In this document: one piece after another, positions 1 through 8,246 of the stretch
How the letters are laid out: each line of letters opens with the position of its first letter
How positions within the stretch are numbered: the first letter of the stretch is position 1
Assembly (NCBI GenBank): GCA_016342745.1
Contig: JAEINT010000004.1
Location: forward strand, 124,001 to 188,000
Length of the DNA stretch: 64,000 bases
Reading direction: 5' to 3'
Source of the DNA: Labilibaculum sp.
GTDB taxonomy: Bacteria > Bacteroidota > Bacteroidia > Bacteroidales > Marinifilaceae
Position numbers and translations under genes: made by a program
The notes under the pieces: generated by a model
What the model saw: the letters and a program-made list of their open reading frames with translations, nothing else
The model's database searches: none
Told to the model about the DNA's origin: nothing

Positions 1-462
1 TTTTTTGTTAAATCGAGTAGATAATGATTTTGCCGCATTGATAACAGCAGTTTTATAATCTTCTTGATTGGTTAAACGATAAGCATTTCCATAGCAGCAA
101 TAAATCATAAAACCAACATCATGAGTATTAACATTAAACTGCTCTTTTTCCATCGAAAGAGTCCACTTACGAGCTGCCTCTTTAATTTTTTCATCTTTAG
201 AATACTCATAGATATACCAAAGATTACCAGGGAAAAAACCACTGACCCAATCGCTTGAACCGGGAGCTCTTAAACTTCCATCTGCATTTATCGAGCGTGG
301 GAATTTTGTTAGGTCGGGATTTGCAACGATAGCATTTTCCAAATGTTGTTTTGAAATTTTAAAAGCTGATTCGACAAAATTATTGCTTGTGGTTTGTTTG
401 GTATTTGCGCAGGAACTAGCCATAGCAATCCCAATAACAATTAAAAAGTAATATTTAATCAT
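1..462 (-). CDS. GH88 unsaturated glucuronyl hydrolase, 3' part cut off by window edge
   Basis: Only the first 154 codons are inside the window. They start at the ATG at 462 and stay open to base 1. The protein begins with a lipoprotein-like export signal ending in an S-S-C stretch, so it is probably periplasmic or membrane-anchored. The segment with S-D-W-V-S-G-F-F-P-G and the H-D-V-G-F motif (Asp115) closely resembles the complete GH88 at 32408-33622, where the same motif carries Asp116. GH88 enzymes hydrate the 4,5-unsaturated uronyl residue that polysaccharide lyases leave at the non-reducing end of oligosaccharides. The gene follows susD by 56 bases, with a perfect hairpin in the gap, and is probably the last visible gene of the sigma/FecR/SusC/SusD unit. 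The second catalytic Asp lies outside the window. Confidence 0.88.
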   Translation of the reverse strand, partial: MIKYYFLIVIGIAMASSCANTKQTTSNNFVESAFKISKQHLENAIVANPDLTKFPRSINADGSLRAPGSSDWVSGFFPGNLWYIYEYSKDEKIKEAARKWTLSMEKEQFNVNTHDVGFMIYCCYGNAYRLTNQEDYKTAVINAAKSLSTRFNKK

Positions 463-482
463 CTTAATTATAGTTAAAAGAA

Positions 483-508
483 GAAAGTCCGTCCGTAAAC
501 GGACTTTC
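483..508 (-). terminator. perfect 10-bp hairpin between susD and GH88
   Basis: Arms 483-492 and 499-508 are perfectly complementary with a 6-base loop. On the minus strand the stem is followed by a short T-rich stretch (ttctttt). It may be a partial terminator or a processing hairpin that sets GH88 expression below that of susC/susD. Readthrough is likely because the downstream gap is only about 20 bases. Confidence 0.55.
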
Positions 509-518
509 TAAAAGATTA

Positions 519-2027
519 TTAATTGTATCCTTGATTTTGAGGAAGAAGATTTGGATTACGATCTAATTCGTCTTGAGGTAAGGCTAATAAATATTTGGTA
601 TCGTTAAAATTATCGTGTGGTTCTAACGAATTAGTACCTTTGAAAACTTTGTCTCCCAGTTTTCTACGGCTAATATCCCACCATCGTTTAAATTCAAAAG
701 AAAGTTCTAATCTTCTTTCTTCCAAAACCATATCACGAAATTCATCTTTCGATAATCCAGATGCAACATTCTCAGGGAAATCATTCATTGTGCCGGCCGC
801 ATTACGAGCTCGTTCCCTAATTAAATCTACATAACCTTCCAGTTCAGCATTTGGTCCTGTAACTTCGTTCCCTGCTTCGGCAGCCATAAGCAACACATCT
901 GCATAACGATAAACTGCGTAGTTAATATCTGATTGTGAATTTGCGAAACCTGCATTGCCTGGAAACCTGTTATATTTATCAATATGAGGTCTTTTTTCAG
1001 TTGGGAATTCAGAATAGTGTTTTAACTCTCCGTTAAAATACTGGTGAGTCAGAAAAGCTACACTTTTTCTGTAATCACGATCGTCCCAGTCATTATATAC
1101 TGCCATTGAAGGAACTGCAGCCCCCCAGCCAGGAATATCAGAATTTTGAGTTCCGGTAAGGGTTGTAATGTAATCAACACCAATACCTCCTGATCCACCT
1201 TTTGCTTGCCCAAGAAAATCAATGGTAAACAAATGCTCTTTCATACCATCATGTTTGCTGGCATCAAATAAATCCTGATAGTCAGCTTCCAAATCAATAT
1301 CGCTAGCCGCGGCGTTGTCAATCACCCATTTTGCGTTTGCGTATGCGTCGCTCCAGTTTTCTAATGTTAAATGAACATCGGCCAACATTGCATAGGCAGA
1401 TGCTCTTTTAGCTCTGCTTGATGAGTTTTGGGTCATTGGTAAATTCGCCTTAGCAAATTCAAGGTCGGCTACAATGTTTGCATAAACGTCTTCTTTCGAA
1501 GTTTTTGAAATTTCAAATAAGGACTCGGGATCGGAAACAGCTTCTCCAATATATGGAATATCGCCGAATAAACGAACTAAGTTAAAATAGGCAAAAGATC
1601 TGATAAATCTTGCTTCTGCAATTAGCTCGTTTACAGTAGTTTCGTCGAGTTCTCCGGCTAAGCCTTCAGCACCTGCAATGGCACTGTTGGCAGCACTGAT
1701 AATTTGATAGGATCGTGGCCAAAAAACGCTGGTCATACCACTATAAGCATCGCTGGTAAAATCATTAATCTGTACCCTGCGTGAAGGAGTTGCTCGGTTA
1801 CCAATATCAACCATATCGCTTCGCAACATAATGGTTAAAGAAAACTTCCTTCCCCAGTATGTTTCAGCAGCCATGTGTCCATAAGCGCCAAAAATTCCAG
1901 CTTCAACATCTTTTTTTGTTTTAAAAAAACTTTCAGGAGCTAATAAATAGGGTTCTTCTTTTAAATCGGTACAAGCAAAAAGGCCTGCAAACAATAATAA
2001 AATTGAGATTATATTAATTTTTTTCAT
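519..2027 (-). CDS. SusD-like nutrient-binding outer-membrane lipoprotein
   Basis: SusD-family protein of about 502 residues. It begins with a lipoprotein signal whose lipobox is L-F-A-C followed by T-D, so the mature protein should sit on the cell surface as the lid of the SusC pore. The N-terminal region carries the usual pattern (E-E-P, then an A-R-F-I-R-S-F-A-Y-F-N-L-V-R-L-F-G-D-I-P helix near residue 140). The C-terminal part has R-Y-A-D-V-L-L-M-A-A-E-A and E-R-R-L-E-L-S-F-E, followed by N-P-N-L at the end. An ATG at 2027 is preferred over an in-frame TTG at 2036. It lies 12 bases after susC, so the two are surely co-transcribed. Ligand specificity cannot be read from the sequence. Confidence 0.95.
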   Translation of the reverse strand: MKKINIISILLLFAGLFACTDLKEEPYLLAPESFFKTKKDVEAGIFGAYGHMAAETYWGRKFSLTIMLRSDMVDIGNRATPSRRVQINDFTSDAYSGMTSVFWPRSYQIISAANSAIAGAEGLAGELDETTVNELIAEARFIRSFAYFNLVRLFGDIPYIGEAVSDPESLFEISKTSKEDVYANIVADLEFAKANLPMTQNSSSRAKRASAYAMLADVHLTLENWSDAYANAKWVIDNAAASDIDLEADYQDLFDASKHDGMKEHLFTIDFLGQAKGGSGGIGVDYITTLTGTQNSDIPGWGAAVPSMAVYNDWDDRDYRKSVAFLTHQYFNGELKHYSEFPTEKRPHIDKYNRFPGNAGFANSQSDINYAVYRYADVLLMAAEAGNEVTGPNAELEGYVDLIRERARNAAGTMNDFPENVASGLSKDEFRDMVLEERRLELSFEFKRWWDISRRKLGDKVFKGTNSLEPHDNFNDTKYLLALPQDELDRNPNLLPQNQGYN

Positions 2028-2039
2028 TTTAATCAAGTT

Positions 2040-5000
2040 TTAGAATGTAACTTTTAGACCAACAGTATAGGATTTTGCATTTGGATATGCTCCGTAATCG
2101 AATCCAACGTTCATATTTCCACCTGCACTCGCATCAGTACTGTAATTTACTTCTGGATCAAATCCTCTGTATTTTGTGAAAGTATAAAGGTTTTGTCCAC
2201 TAACATAAAATCGTACTTTGCTTAAACCCAGACTTTTCAGAGCTGATTCTGGTAAATTATAGCCTAAGGCTATATTTTTTACGCGTAAATAACTTCCATC
2301 AAAAATCCATCTAGAAGAGCTATGATAACCACTAGTTGAACTTGCTTTTGGTACATTGGTATTTGTATTGGTTGGCGTCCAGCGGTTTAATGCTTCAGTT
2401 GTTGAGTTGGCTACTCCTCTTAAAGTTTCCAATTCCATTAATGTAAAACTATACATGTCGTTGCCTTGCGATCCTTGCATGAAAATATTCAAATCGAAGC
2501 CTTTGTAACTAAATGTATTGTTAATGCCATAAATAAAATCAGGATTTGGATCACCAATTATAGTACGGTCATTACCGTCAATTTTTCCATCTGCTTCACC
2601 TGTTAGGTTTCCATCCGCATCTTTTACTCCATTAATATCTTTATATTTTTCGCCACCAGCATATGTGTCCCATGTTCCAGGTAAAATGGTTTCCCCTTCC
2701 TGAGATACACCATCATATACATATCCATAGAAAGCACCAACAGCTTCTCCTTCGCGCAAAATATTTGTATTGCTAATACCTACCAGATGACCTGGCATAA
2801 CACGGTAAAAAATATCTTTCTCGTCAGGTAAACTCAATACTTTGTTTTTGTTTGTAGAGAAATTGATATCGGTAGTCCATTTAAATTCACCATCAAAATT
2901 CACTGTTGATAAAGCAAACTCAAAGCCTTTATTTTCAATGCTTCCAATGTTTTTTAACGTATTCCAATAACCTGAATATTCTGGTAGAGGCATACTGAAA
3001 AGCAGATCAGTTGTTTTTTTATAATAATAATCAGCAACCAAATGAATCCGTTGGTTAAACAATCCTAAATCAAAGCCAATATCAGTTTGTGCGGTAGATT
3101 CCCAGGTTAAATTATCGTTGGCAACCTCTGCTGGACGCGCAGCATTAACAATTGATGAATTTTGAATTACATGTATAGAGCTATACTTTGCCAAAGATTG
3201 ATAAGGTCCAATTCCTTGATTTCCAGTGACCCCATAACTAGCCCTGATTTTGAATTGGCTTACTTCTTCAACATCTTGCAGAAATGACTCTTCAGCTACA
3301 TTCCATGCAATAGCAGCAGAAGGGAAGAATGCCCATTTGTTATTTTTGGCAAATCTCGATGATCCATCGTAACGTGCATTTACAGTAAGCATATACCTGT
3401 CTAAAAGCTTATAGTTGATTCTGCCATAATAGGAAGACAATTCAGTCTCAGTTAAAGATGAATAATCATTTTTAAACTCTGCTCCTCCGCCTAAATCCCA
3501 CCAAAGAAATGCATCTGTCAAAAAACTCTCGGTTTTGGTGCTAAAACTTGCATTTTTGTTTCTGCTGTAGGAATAACCACCCATTGCCGTGATATCGTGA
3601 TCTCCAATTTTTTTAGAATAGGTAAAGTAATTTTCACTACTTATAGATGTATTTTTAATTGAAGACATACTTGCACTACCACCTACAGCTTTTCCAACTA
3701 TTAATGTTGATGGAAGGAAAGAACCATTCTGTGAGTTACTTGTATTTGCCCCAAGTGTGAATTTAAACTTCAAATCATTTAAAAGAGCATATTCTCCAAA
3801 CATATTGGCTTGTAACCAATCAGTAATTACCTCATTTTTTGGTTCGTTCGACATTGCAATTGGGTTGTCATTTGGGTCACCAAACCATGAAATTGCATAT
3901 TCGCCCTTGTCATTATATACAGGAAGTGTTGGTTCTGCAGTAACAGCTGATGAGGTTACGCCACGACCGGAGCCTTGTTGTGTTGATACTCCATTTTTAA
4001 CTGACCTTCGAGCAAAAACATTAAGTCCCATGTTAAATTTTTCACTTGCCTTAATGTTAATATTACTGGTAAGTGAGTATCTTTTATAGGTTGAATTAAT
4101 AACAATACCTTCCTGATCGTAAAGAATTCCGGAGACGTAATATTTTATGCCATCGTTTCCGCCACTAATCGAAAGTTGGTGATTTTGAATAGATCCTTTT
4201 CTGAAAAGTTCATCCTGCCAATTAGTTCCAGACCCAATGATGGATCCATTAAGTGCATTTGGATCAATTTCTTGCACATACTCAGTAAATTGATTTTTAT
4301 TTAAAAGATCAATTTTATTAATAACATCCTGAGATGAATACGAAGAGTTAAATGAAATTGTAGGTTTTGAATCTGAACCTTTTTTTGTGGTTATCATTAC
4401 CACACCATTTGCTCCCCTTGATCCATATATTGAAGTGGCTGATGCATCTTTTAAAATTTCAATTGATGCAATGTCTTCTGCAGGAGGCATTATTCCACCA
4501 GGGAAACCATCAACAACATAAAGAGGTTCCGATGTAGAATTTATTGAAGTACCTCCACGTATGCGCATTCTTAAAGAAGAACCTGGCTCTCCATTATTCG
4601 ATTGTATTTGTACTCCGGCCGCTCTTCCTTGTAAGGCCTGCGATACTCCTAATGAAGGGAAAGCAGCAAGTTCTTTGGACGAAACGGAAGAAACAGCACC
4701 TGTTAAGTCTGATTTTTTCATTGATCCATATCCAATTGCGATAACTTCATCAAGACCTATGGTATCATCAGTCATAGATACATTTATCGTTTTTTTGCTA
4801 CCAACCCGTACTTCTTGAGTTACCATTCCAATAAATGAAAATTCAAGAATAGTTCCTTCGGGAATATTTGAAAAGCTATAAACGCCATCAGGATTAGAAA
4901 TAGTACCTTTTGAAGTACCTTTTATAATAACTGTTACTCCAGGAAGAGGATTACCATTATCGTCTGTTATTTTCCCAGTAACAGTAATATTCTGTTCCTG

Positions 5001-5372
5001 TAAAACCACATTGGCTTTTTTAATAATAACGTTTTTGTGTTCATAATTCACCTCCAACTCTTCATCTTTAAATATTTGATGTACTACCTGATCAACAGGC
5101 ATTTGATCAACATCTACAGAAAAGAGTTCATTAGTATTAAAATCACTGGTTTTAAAGAAAAAGCCTAAACCTGATTGAACCTCAATTTCTTTAAAAATTT
5201 CAACTACAGTAGCATCACTCATTTTAAGTGTTACTAATTCATTTTGACTGAAGCTTTCTGCAGAAACTACCGTAGTAAATATTACTATTAACAATACTGA
5301 TAATTTCATAACTTTTAACATTTTTGATCGCACATACCTATCCCAGTAAAGCGAATGTACATTTTTTTTCAT
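2040..5372 (-). CDS. SusC-like TonB-dependent transporter with N-terminal STN signalling domain
   Basis: Outer-membrane TonB-dependent transporter of 1110 residues. After the signal peptide (ending near A-E-S-F-S-Q, about residue 44) comes an STN domain (about 50-120). A carboxypeptidase-D regulatory-like domain follows (about 127-210, with G-K-I-T-D-D-N-G-N-P-L-P-G-V), then a plug (about 215-330, with R-I-R-G-G-T-S-I-N) and a 22-strand barrel ending in an aromatic-rich strand (V-G-L-K-V-T-F). The STN domain is the part that contacts a FecR-type anti-sigma factor, and such a gene lies immediately upstream with an ECF sigma gene before it. This pair therefore probably senses its own substrate by trans-envelope signalling. 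The second SusC in the window (28904-31987) lacks the STN domain. Confidence 0.96.
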   Translation of the reverse strand: MKKNVHSLYWDRYVRSKMLKVMKLSVLLIVIFTTVVSAESFSQNELVTLKMSDATVVEIFKEIEVQSGLGFFFKTSDFNTNELFSVDVDQMPVDQVVHQIFKDEELEVNYEHKNVIIKKANVVLQEQNITVTGKITDDNGNPLPGVTVIIKGTSKGTISNPDGVYSFSNIPEGTILEFSFIGMVTQEVRVGSKKTINVSMTDDTIGLDEVIAIGYGSMKKSDLTGAVSSVSSKELAAFPSLGVSQALQGRAAGVQIQSNNGEPGSSLRMRIRGGTSINSTSEPLYVVDGFPGGIMPPAEDIASIEILKDASATSIYGSRGANGVVMITTKKGSDSKPTISFNSSYSSQDVINKIDLLNKNQFTEYVQEIDPNALNGSIIGSGTNWQDELFRKGSIQNHQLSISGGNDGIKYYVSGILYDQEGIVINSTYKRYSLTSNINIKASEKFNMGLNVFARRSVKNGVSTQQGSGRGVTSSAVTAEPTLPVYNDKGEYAISWFGDPNDNPIAMSNEPKNEVITDWLQANMFGEYALLNDLKFKFTLGANTSNSQNGSFLPSTLIVGKAVGGSASMSSIKNTSISSENYFTYSKKIGDHDITAMGGYSYSRNKNASFSTKTESFLTDAFLWWDLGGGAEFKNDYSSLTETELSSYYGRINYKLLDRYMLTVNARYDGSSRFAKNNKWAFFPSAAIAWNVAEESFLQDVEEVSQFKIRASYGVTGNQGIGPYQSLAKYSSIHVIQNSSIVNAARPAEVANDNLTWESTAQTDIGFDLGLFNQRIHLVADYYYKKTTDLLFSMPLPEYSGYWNTLKNIGSIENKGFEFALSTVNFDGEFKWTTDINFSTNKNKVLSLPDEKDIFYRVMPGHLVGISNTNILREGEAVGAFYGYVYDGVSQEGETILPGTWDTYAGGEKYKDINGVKDADGNLTGEADGKIDGNDRTIIGDPNPDFIYGINNTFSYKGFDLNIFMQGSQGNDMYSFTLMELETLRGVANSTTEALNRWTPTNTNTNVPKASSTSGYHSSSRWIFDGSYLRVKNIALGYNLPESALKSLGLSKVRFYVSGQNLYTFTKYRGFDPEVNYSTDASAGGNMNVGFDYGAYPNAKSYTVGLKVTF

Positions 5373-5434
5373 AGATTTGTAATTGTTGATTAAACTTTGA
5401 TTCCGGTATCAGACGGATTCATTAACAATTCAAT

Positions 5435-5458
5435 AGTGCACCTCACCACAGGTGCACT
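5435..5458. terminator. 9-bp hairpin between fecR and susC
   Basis: Arms 5435-5443 and 5450-5458 (AGTGCACCT and its complement) are perfect with a 6-base loop. A run of six T lies on the plus-strand side (5458-5463), so as an intrinsic terminator it reads best on the plus strand. No plus-strand gene ends here. On the minus strand, where fecR runs into susC, it is a stable hairpin without a U tract and could be a processing or stabilising element in the susC leader. Confidence 0.45.
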
Positions 5459-5466
5459 TTTTTATT

Positions 5467-6477
5467 TTAATATATAATGATTACATCTTTTCCTCGTGTT
5501 TTTGTTTCTATTTTATAGTTAATATCCAATGCAGATTTTAAAATATCCAATACTTGCTTAATAGTTGTGTGTCGTTGAATTACACTAGTAAATTTGGTAT
5601 TAGCCAGTTCCTTATCCTTAATTTGAATATCAACATGATACCATTTTTCAATATCTTGTATTATGCTACCTAAAGCCATATCGATAAACACAAATTTACC
5701 TTCACTCCATGAGGCCACTAACTTGCTATCTACCTTTTTAATGATGGCATTACCTTTCGTTTTGTTATAAAAAATAGCTTCTCCTGGATCAAGGTTGGCA
5801 AGACAACTTCCATCATAACGTAAAACGTCTACATCTCCTTCAATTAAGGTAGTTTTGATAATATTGTCTTTCTCATAAGCTTTAATATTAAACTTAGTTC
5901 CTAAATCATGCACTTTGATATTACCTAAATCAACAATAAATTCACGCTTTTCATTATGAACTACTTCAAACAATGCCTCTCCATTCAACTTTACGAGAAC
6001 TTTATTTTTCTCTTCCCTTATTTGAACATTAGATTGGGCATTCAACCAAATCAGAGAACCATCCGTTAATGTAAATGAAGAAATACTTCTGGCTTCTGAG
6101 TTAAATGAATATTCCCGAACAGAATTATTCTTAATATGATTATTTATTAACAGATAAGATGTGGCTGTTGTAAACAAGACAAAAATAAATACGGCTGCAT
6201 ATCTCCACACCCATCTCACCAATGATAAATGCGATATAGATTCTTTTCTAGCATGCCAAAAATTATCGAACATTTGTTTTTTGCGTGGCAAAGAAAGTTG
6301 TTCGTCTTTTATTTTTGAAAGGTTCCAAAGATTTTTTAATCGAATGAACTCATCCCGCTTTTCAAAATCACTTTCCAAATTCTTTAACAGCAATAATTCC
6401 TCTTCTGCTGTGAGTTCTTTGTTTATTATTTGATTAAATTCCTTCACAATATTTTCCTTTTTGTATCTACTATACAC
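5467..6477 (-). CDS. FecR-family anti-sigma factor
   Basis: Inner-membrane anti-sigma regulator of 336 residues. The N-terminal cytoplasmic part (about 1-90) has the usual acidic helices (E-E-E-L-L-L-L-K-N-L and R-L-K-N-L-W). A single membrane helix lies near residues 92-110 (Y-A-A-V-F-I-F-V-L-F). The periplasmic FecR domain (about 130-230) contains S-F-T-L-T-D-G-S-L-I-W-L-N-A, and a DUF4974-like C-terminal domain (about 255-336) has K-F-V-F-I-D-M-A-L-G-S-I. The family transmits the state of an STN-bearing TonB receptor to an ECF sigma factor, and both partners flank this gene. The first available start is a GTG at 6477 with an in-frame TAG shortly upstream; no ATG suits the family N terminus. 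The start is therefore unusual or slightly uncertain. Confidence 0.93.
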   Translation of the reverse strand: MYSRYKKENIVKEFNQIINKELTAEEELLLLKNLESDFEKRDEFIRLKNLWNLSKIKDEQLSLPRKKQMFDNFWHARKESISHLSLVRWVWRYAAVFIFVLFTTATSYLLINNHIKNNSVREYSFNSEARSISSFTLTDGSLIWLNAQSNVQIREEKNKVLVKLNGEALFEVVHNEKREFIVDLGNIKVHDLGTKFNIKAYEKDNIIKTTLIEGDVDVLRYDGSCLANLDPGEAIFYNKTKGNAIIKKVDSKLVASWSEGKFVFIDMALGSIIQDIEKWYHVDIQIKDKELANTKFTSVIQRHTTIKQVLDILKSALDINYKIETKTRGKDVIIIY

Positions 6478-6787
6478 GTCAAACTCGTGCTACCCTATCA
6501 AAAATAAAAAAAATATGTGACGAAAATTTAAGACAAACCTAAATATTTCACATAACCACCTACCCCAGTGGCCCTTACAAAAGCTGTTGGAAATATCGAT
6601 TTTGAATAATAAATCATTTTTCTAACATCAAGCTTGAAAAAATGGCTTTAAAAAAAGTGATCCAAAAATTGATAGTGCTGCACAATTAAATATTTATCCA
6701 CGAATTCTGGAGATTAATTCAGATAATAAAAAAGCTGCACTAATTTGCTATATCTGTAAACAGACTTAAAAAGATTTCATAAATGCT
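6478..6787. other. intergenic region with a short coding-like remnant
   Basis: This 310-base gap separates fecR from the sigma gene and probably holds the fecR-susC promoter. An inverted pair ATATGTGA (6513-6520) and TCACATA (6548-6554) is visible. On the plus strand, a frame ending at the TAA at 6767-6769 is open for about 43 codons and reads like protein (it contains L-N-I-Y-P-R-I-L-E-I-N), but it has no start codon. I cannot assign it to a family. It may be a relic of a lost gene or chance. Confidence 0.3.
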
Positions 6788-7381
6788 TTAGCAAAGTATA
6801 TTTGTAATCAGGTAAATATAAAACAGGTAATCTTTTAAATCAATTTTTAGAATAGAAAGTGCTTTTGACATACGAACCTCAACTGTTTTTTGACTAACAT
6901 TCAATTTTTCAGCAATCTCCTTATACTTTAAATCCTCAAACCGGCTCATTCTAAAAACAGTTCTGATATCTTCTGGTAAATGATTAATAGCTGTTTCAAT
7001 TTTTTCCTGCAATTCGATAAACTCAATATTATCCGATGCAATTAAATTCAACGCATCGTAATTCAGTTGCATTTCTATATATTTTAAATCCTGTTTAGTT
7101 TGAAGAATAGCTTTTTGGCTACGTAAATAATTTAAACAGTTATTTTTGGTAATGGTGTAAAGAAAATTCTTCAAGTTTTTATTATCATTGATGCTGTCCC
7201 TTACATCCCATAGTTTAATAAAAGCATCCTGAACCATTTCTTCGGCAATTTCTTCCTTTTGGACATATTGCAATGACAGATGATATAATAAATCGGAAAA
7301 TTCCAGAAAAATCTTCTCAAAAGAACGTTTATCACCTTTCTGTAATAAACTAATATCAACCCCAAATTGAAATTTACCCAT
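6788..7381 (-). CDS. ECF RNA polymerase sigma factor
   Basis: Sigma-70 family protein of 197 residues in the ECF class typical of Bacteroidota. Region 2 spans about residues 12-90, with Y-H-L-S-L-Q-Y-V-Q-K-E-E-I-A-E-E-M-V-Q-D-A-F-I-K-L-W split over two helices. Region 4 spans about 125-180, with L-P-E-D-I-R-T-V-F-R-M-S-R-F and the helix-turn-helix K-Y-K-E-I-A-E-K-L-N-V-S-Q-K-T-V-E. It heads the run sigma, fecR, susC, susD, GH88. Its likely job is to switch on susC/susD transcription when the SusC STN domain signals through FecR. A consensus Bacteroidota -7 element sits 32-39 bases upstream of the start codon. Confidence 0.95.
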   Translation of the reverse strand: MGKFQFGVDISLLQKGDKRSFEKIFLEFSDLLYHLSLQYVQKEEIAEEMVQDAFIKLWDVRDSINDNKNLKNFLYTITKNNCLNYLRSQKAILQTKQDLKYIEMQLNYDALNLIASDNIEFIELQEKIETAINHLPEDIRTVFRMSRFEDLKYKEIAEKLNVSQKTVEVRMSKALSILKIDLKDYLFYIYLITNILC

Positions 7382-7412
7382 AACAATATATATCTTAAAT
7401 GCATGTTGTAGG

Positions 7413-7420
7413 CAAATATA
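7413..7420 (-). promoter_or_regulatory. TAnnTTTG -7 element for the sigma gene
   Basis: The minus-strand sequence TATATTTG matches the Bacteroidota -7 consensus TAnnTTTG exactly. A TTG that could be the -33 element lies about 22 bases further upstream, slightly more than the usual 19. Distance to the ATG at 7381 is suitable. The rest of 7382-7662 shows no other gene. Confidence 0.5.
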
Positions 7421-7662
7421 AAAAAATAATAAGGTTTATTAACAATTCATCATTTTCAAGTTTTTATTAAAAAAATCCTTACAAAAATGCCCCCACAAAT
7501 ATCGCTTTTTCATAGGGGAAACTCCTACTGTAATTTTCATTAGTTCCTTACTTTAAGCAAAATAAAGAGATAATGTCACTCAATTAAATATTAAAATGTA
7601 AAGACCTGTAAAACAACGACTAGAACAAAGAAGTCCTCTCTATTTAGATAAAGTTTCATAAA

Positions 7663-7695
7663 AAAACCTGTAATACAATAAAATTTACAGGTTTT
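7663..7695 (-). terminator. intrinsic terminator after the sulfatase relic
   Basis: Arms 7663-7673 and 7685-7695 (AAAACCTGTAA and its complement) are perfect. The minus strand continues with T residues. It closes the minus-strand unit that holds the sulfatase fragment and isolates the sigma operon from upstream transcription. Confidence 0.75.
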
Positions 7696-7767
7696 CTTAA
7701 ATAATATTACACTAATACCACTGCTGTTCGCATAAAAACTGGTTAAAGTTTTAACAATTTTTACTAT

Positions 7768-8046
7768 CTAAGTTTCAATTTCTGTGTTTTTTTTATAATT
7801 CTCTCCTTGAATAACTATAAATGCATCATACATTTCTTTCAGTATCTCAAGGTACACTTCTGCCAAATTATTCTGCTGGCTAATATCTTCTTTCAGATTG
7901 TACAATTGAAAACCTTTAGAATTCCCTAATTCAATATTAACTTTTGTAGCTAAACCCGGTCCTTTGTATACAAGAATCATCAACCAATCTCCTTTTCTAA
8001 AAGCTATTCTTGTATTTGCCTCAATAACAAAACGGGTAATCAGCAA
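7768..8046 (-). pseudogene. C-terminal relic of an S1 sulfatase
   Basis: The 92-codon frame matches only the last roughly 90 residues of the complete sulfatase at 13827-15383. Shared segments include G-D-W-L-M-I, Y-K-G, V-N-I-E, G-N-S and F-Q-L-Y-N-L-K-E-D. By my count about 47 of 83 aligned residues are identical. The catalytic Cys region, the metal ligands and the signal peptide are all missing, so it cannot be an active sulfatase. Bases just upstream do not continue the homology in this frame. It sits between GH3 and the sigma gene, and probably marks an ancestral tandem sulfatase duplication that has mostly been deleted. Confidence 0.82.
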
Positions 8047-8128
8047 GAAACCATTGTATTGCCAATAAAACTAATAGAAAGAGAATCAAGTAATAGGTAA
8101 ACTCAAATCGCAACCATTTATAAATCAC

Positions 8129-8160
8129 AAAAGCTTATCGATATATATCGGTAAGCTTTT
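8129..8160. terminator. long AT-rich hairpin downstream of GH3
   Basis: Arms around 8129-8143 and 8146-8160 pair over nearly their full length with one mismatch, and T residues follow on the plus side. It stands between the GH3 terminator and the sulfatase relic and may act as a second or bidirectional terminator. Confidence 0.55.
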
Positions 8161-8195
8161 TCTTTTGCCTTTTTTACCATTTTTAGCCAAATAAA

Positions 8196-8224
8196 AATGG
8201 ATAGGCAATCATCACCTATCCATT
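8196..8224 (-). terminator. intrinsic terminator of the GH3 gene
   Basis: Arms 8196-8205 and 8215-8224 (AATGGATAGG and its complement) are perfect. On the minus strand the stem is followed by tttatttgg. It lies 22 bases after the GH3 stop and ends the sulfatase-GH29-beta-helix-GH3 unit. Confidence 0.75.
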
Positions 8225-8246
8225 CCTATTTAATTCTATTATCGTA

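Noticed and set aside
7201-7404. 67-codon minus-strand frame overlapping the sigma gene start
   Set aside because: Another frame of the sigma coding region; the sigma domains are continuous in the chosen frame.
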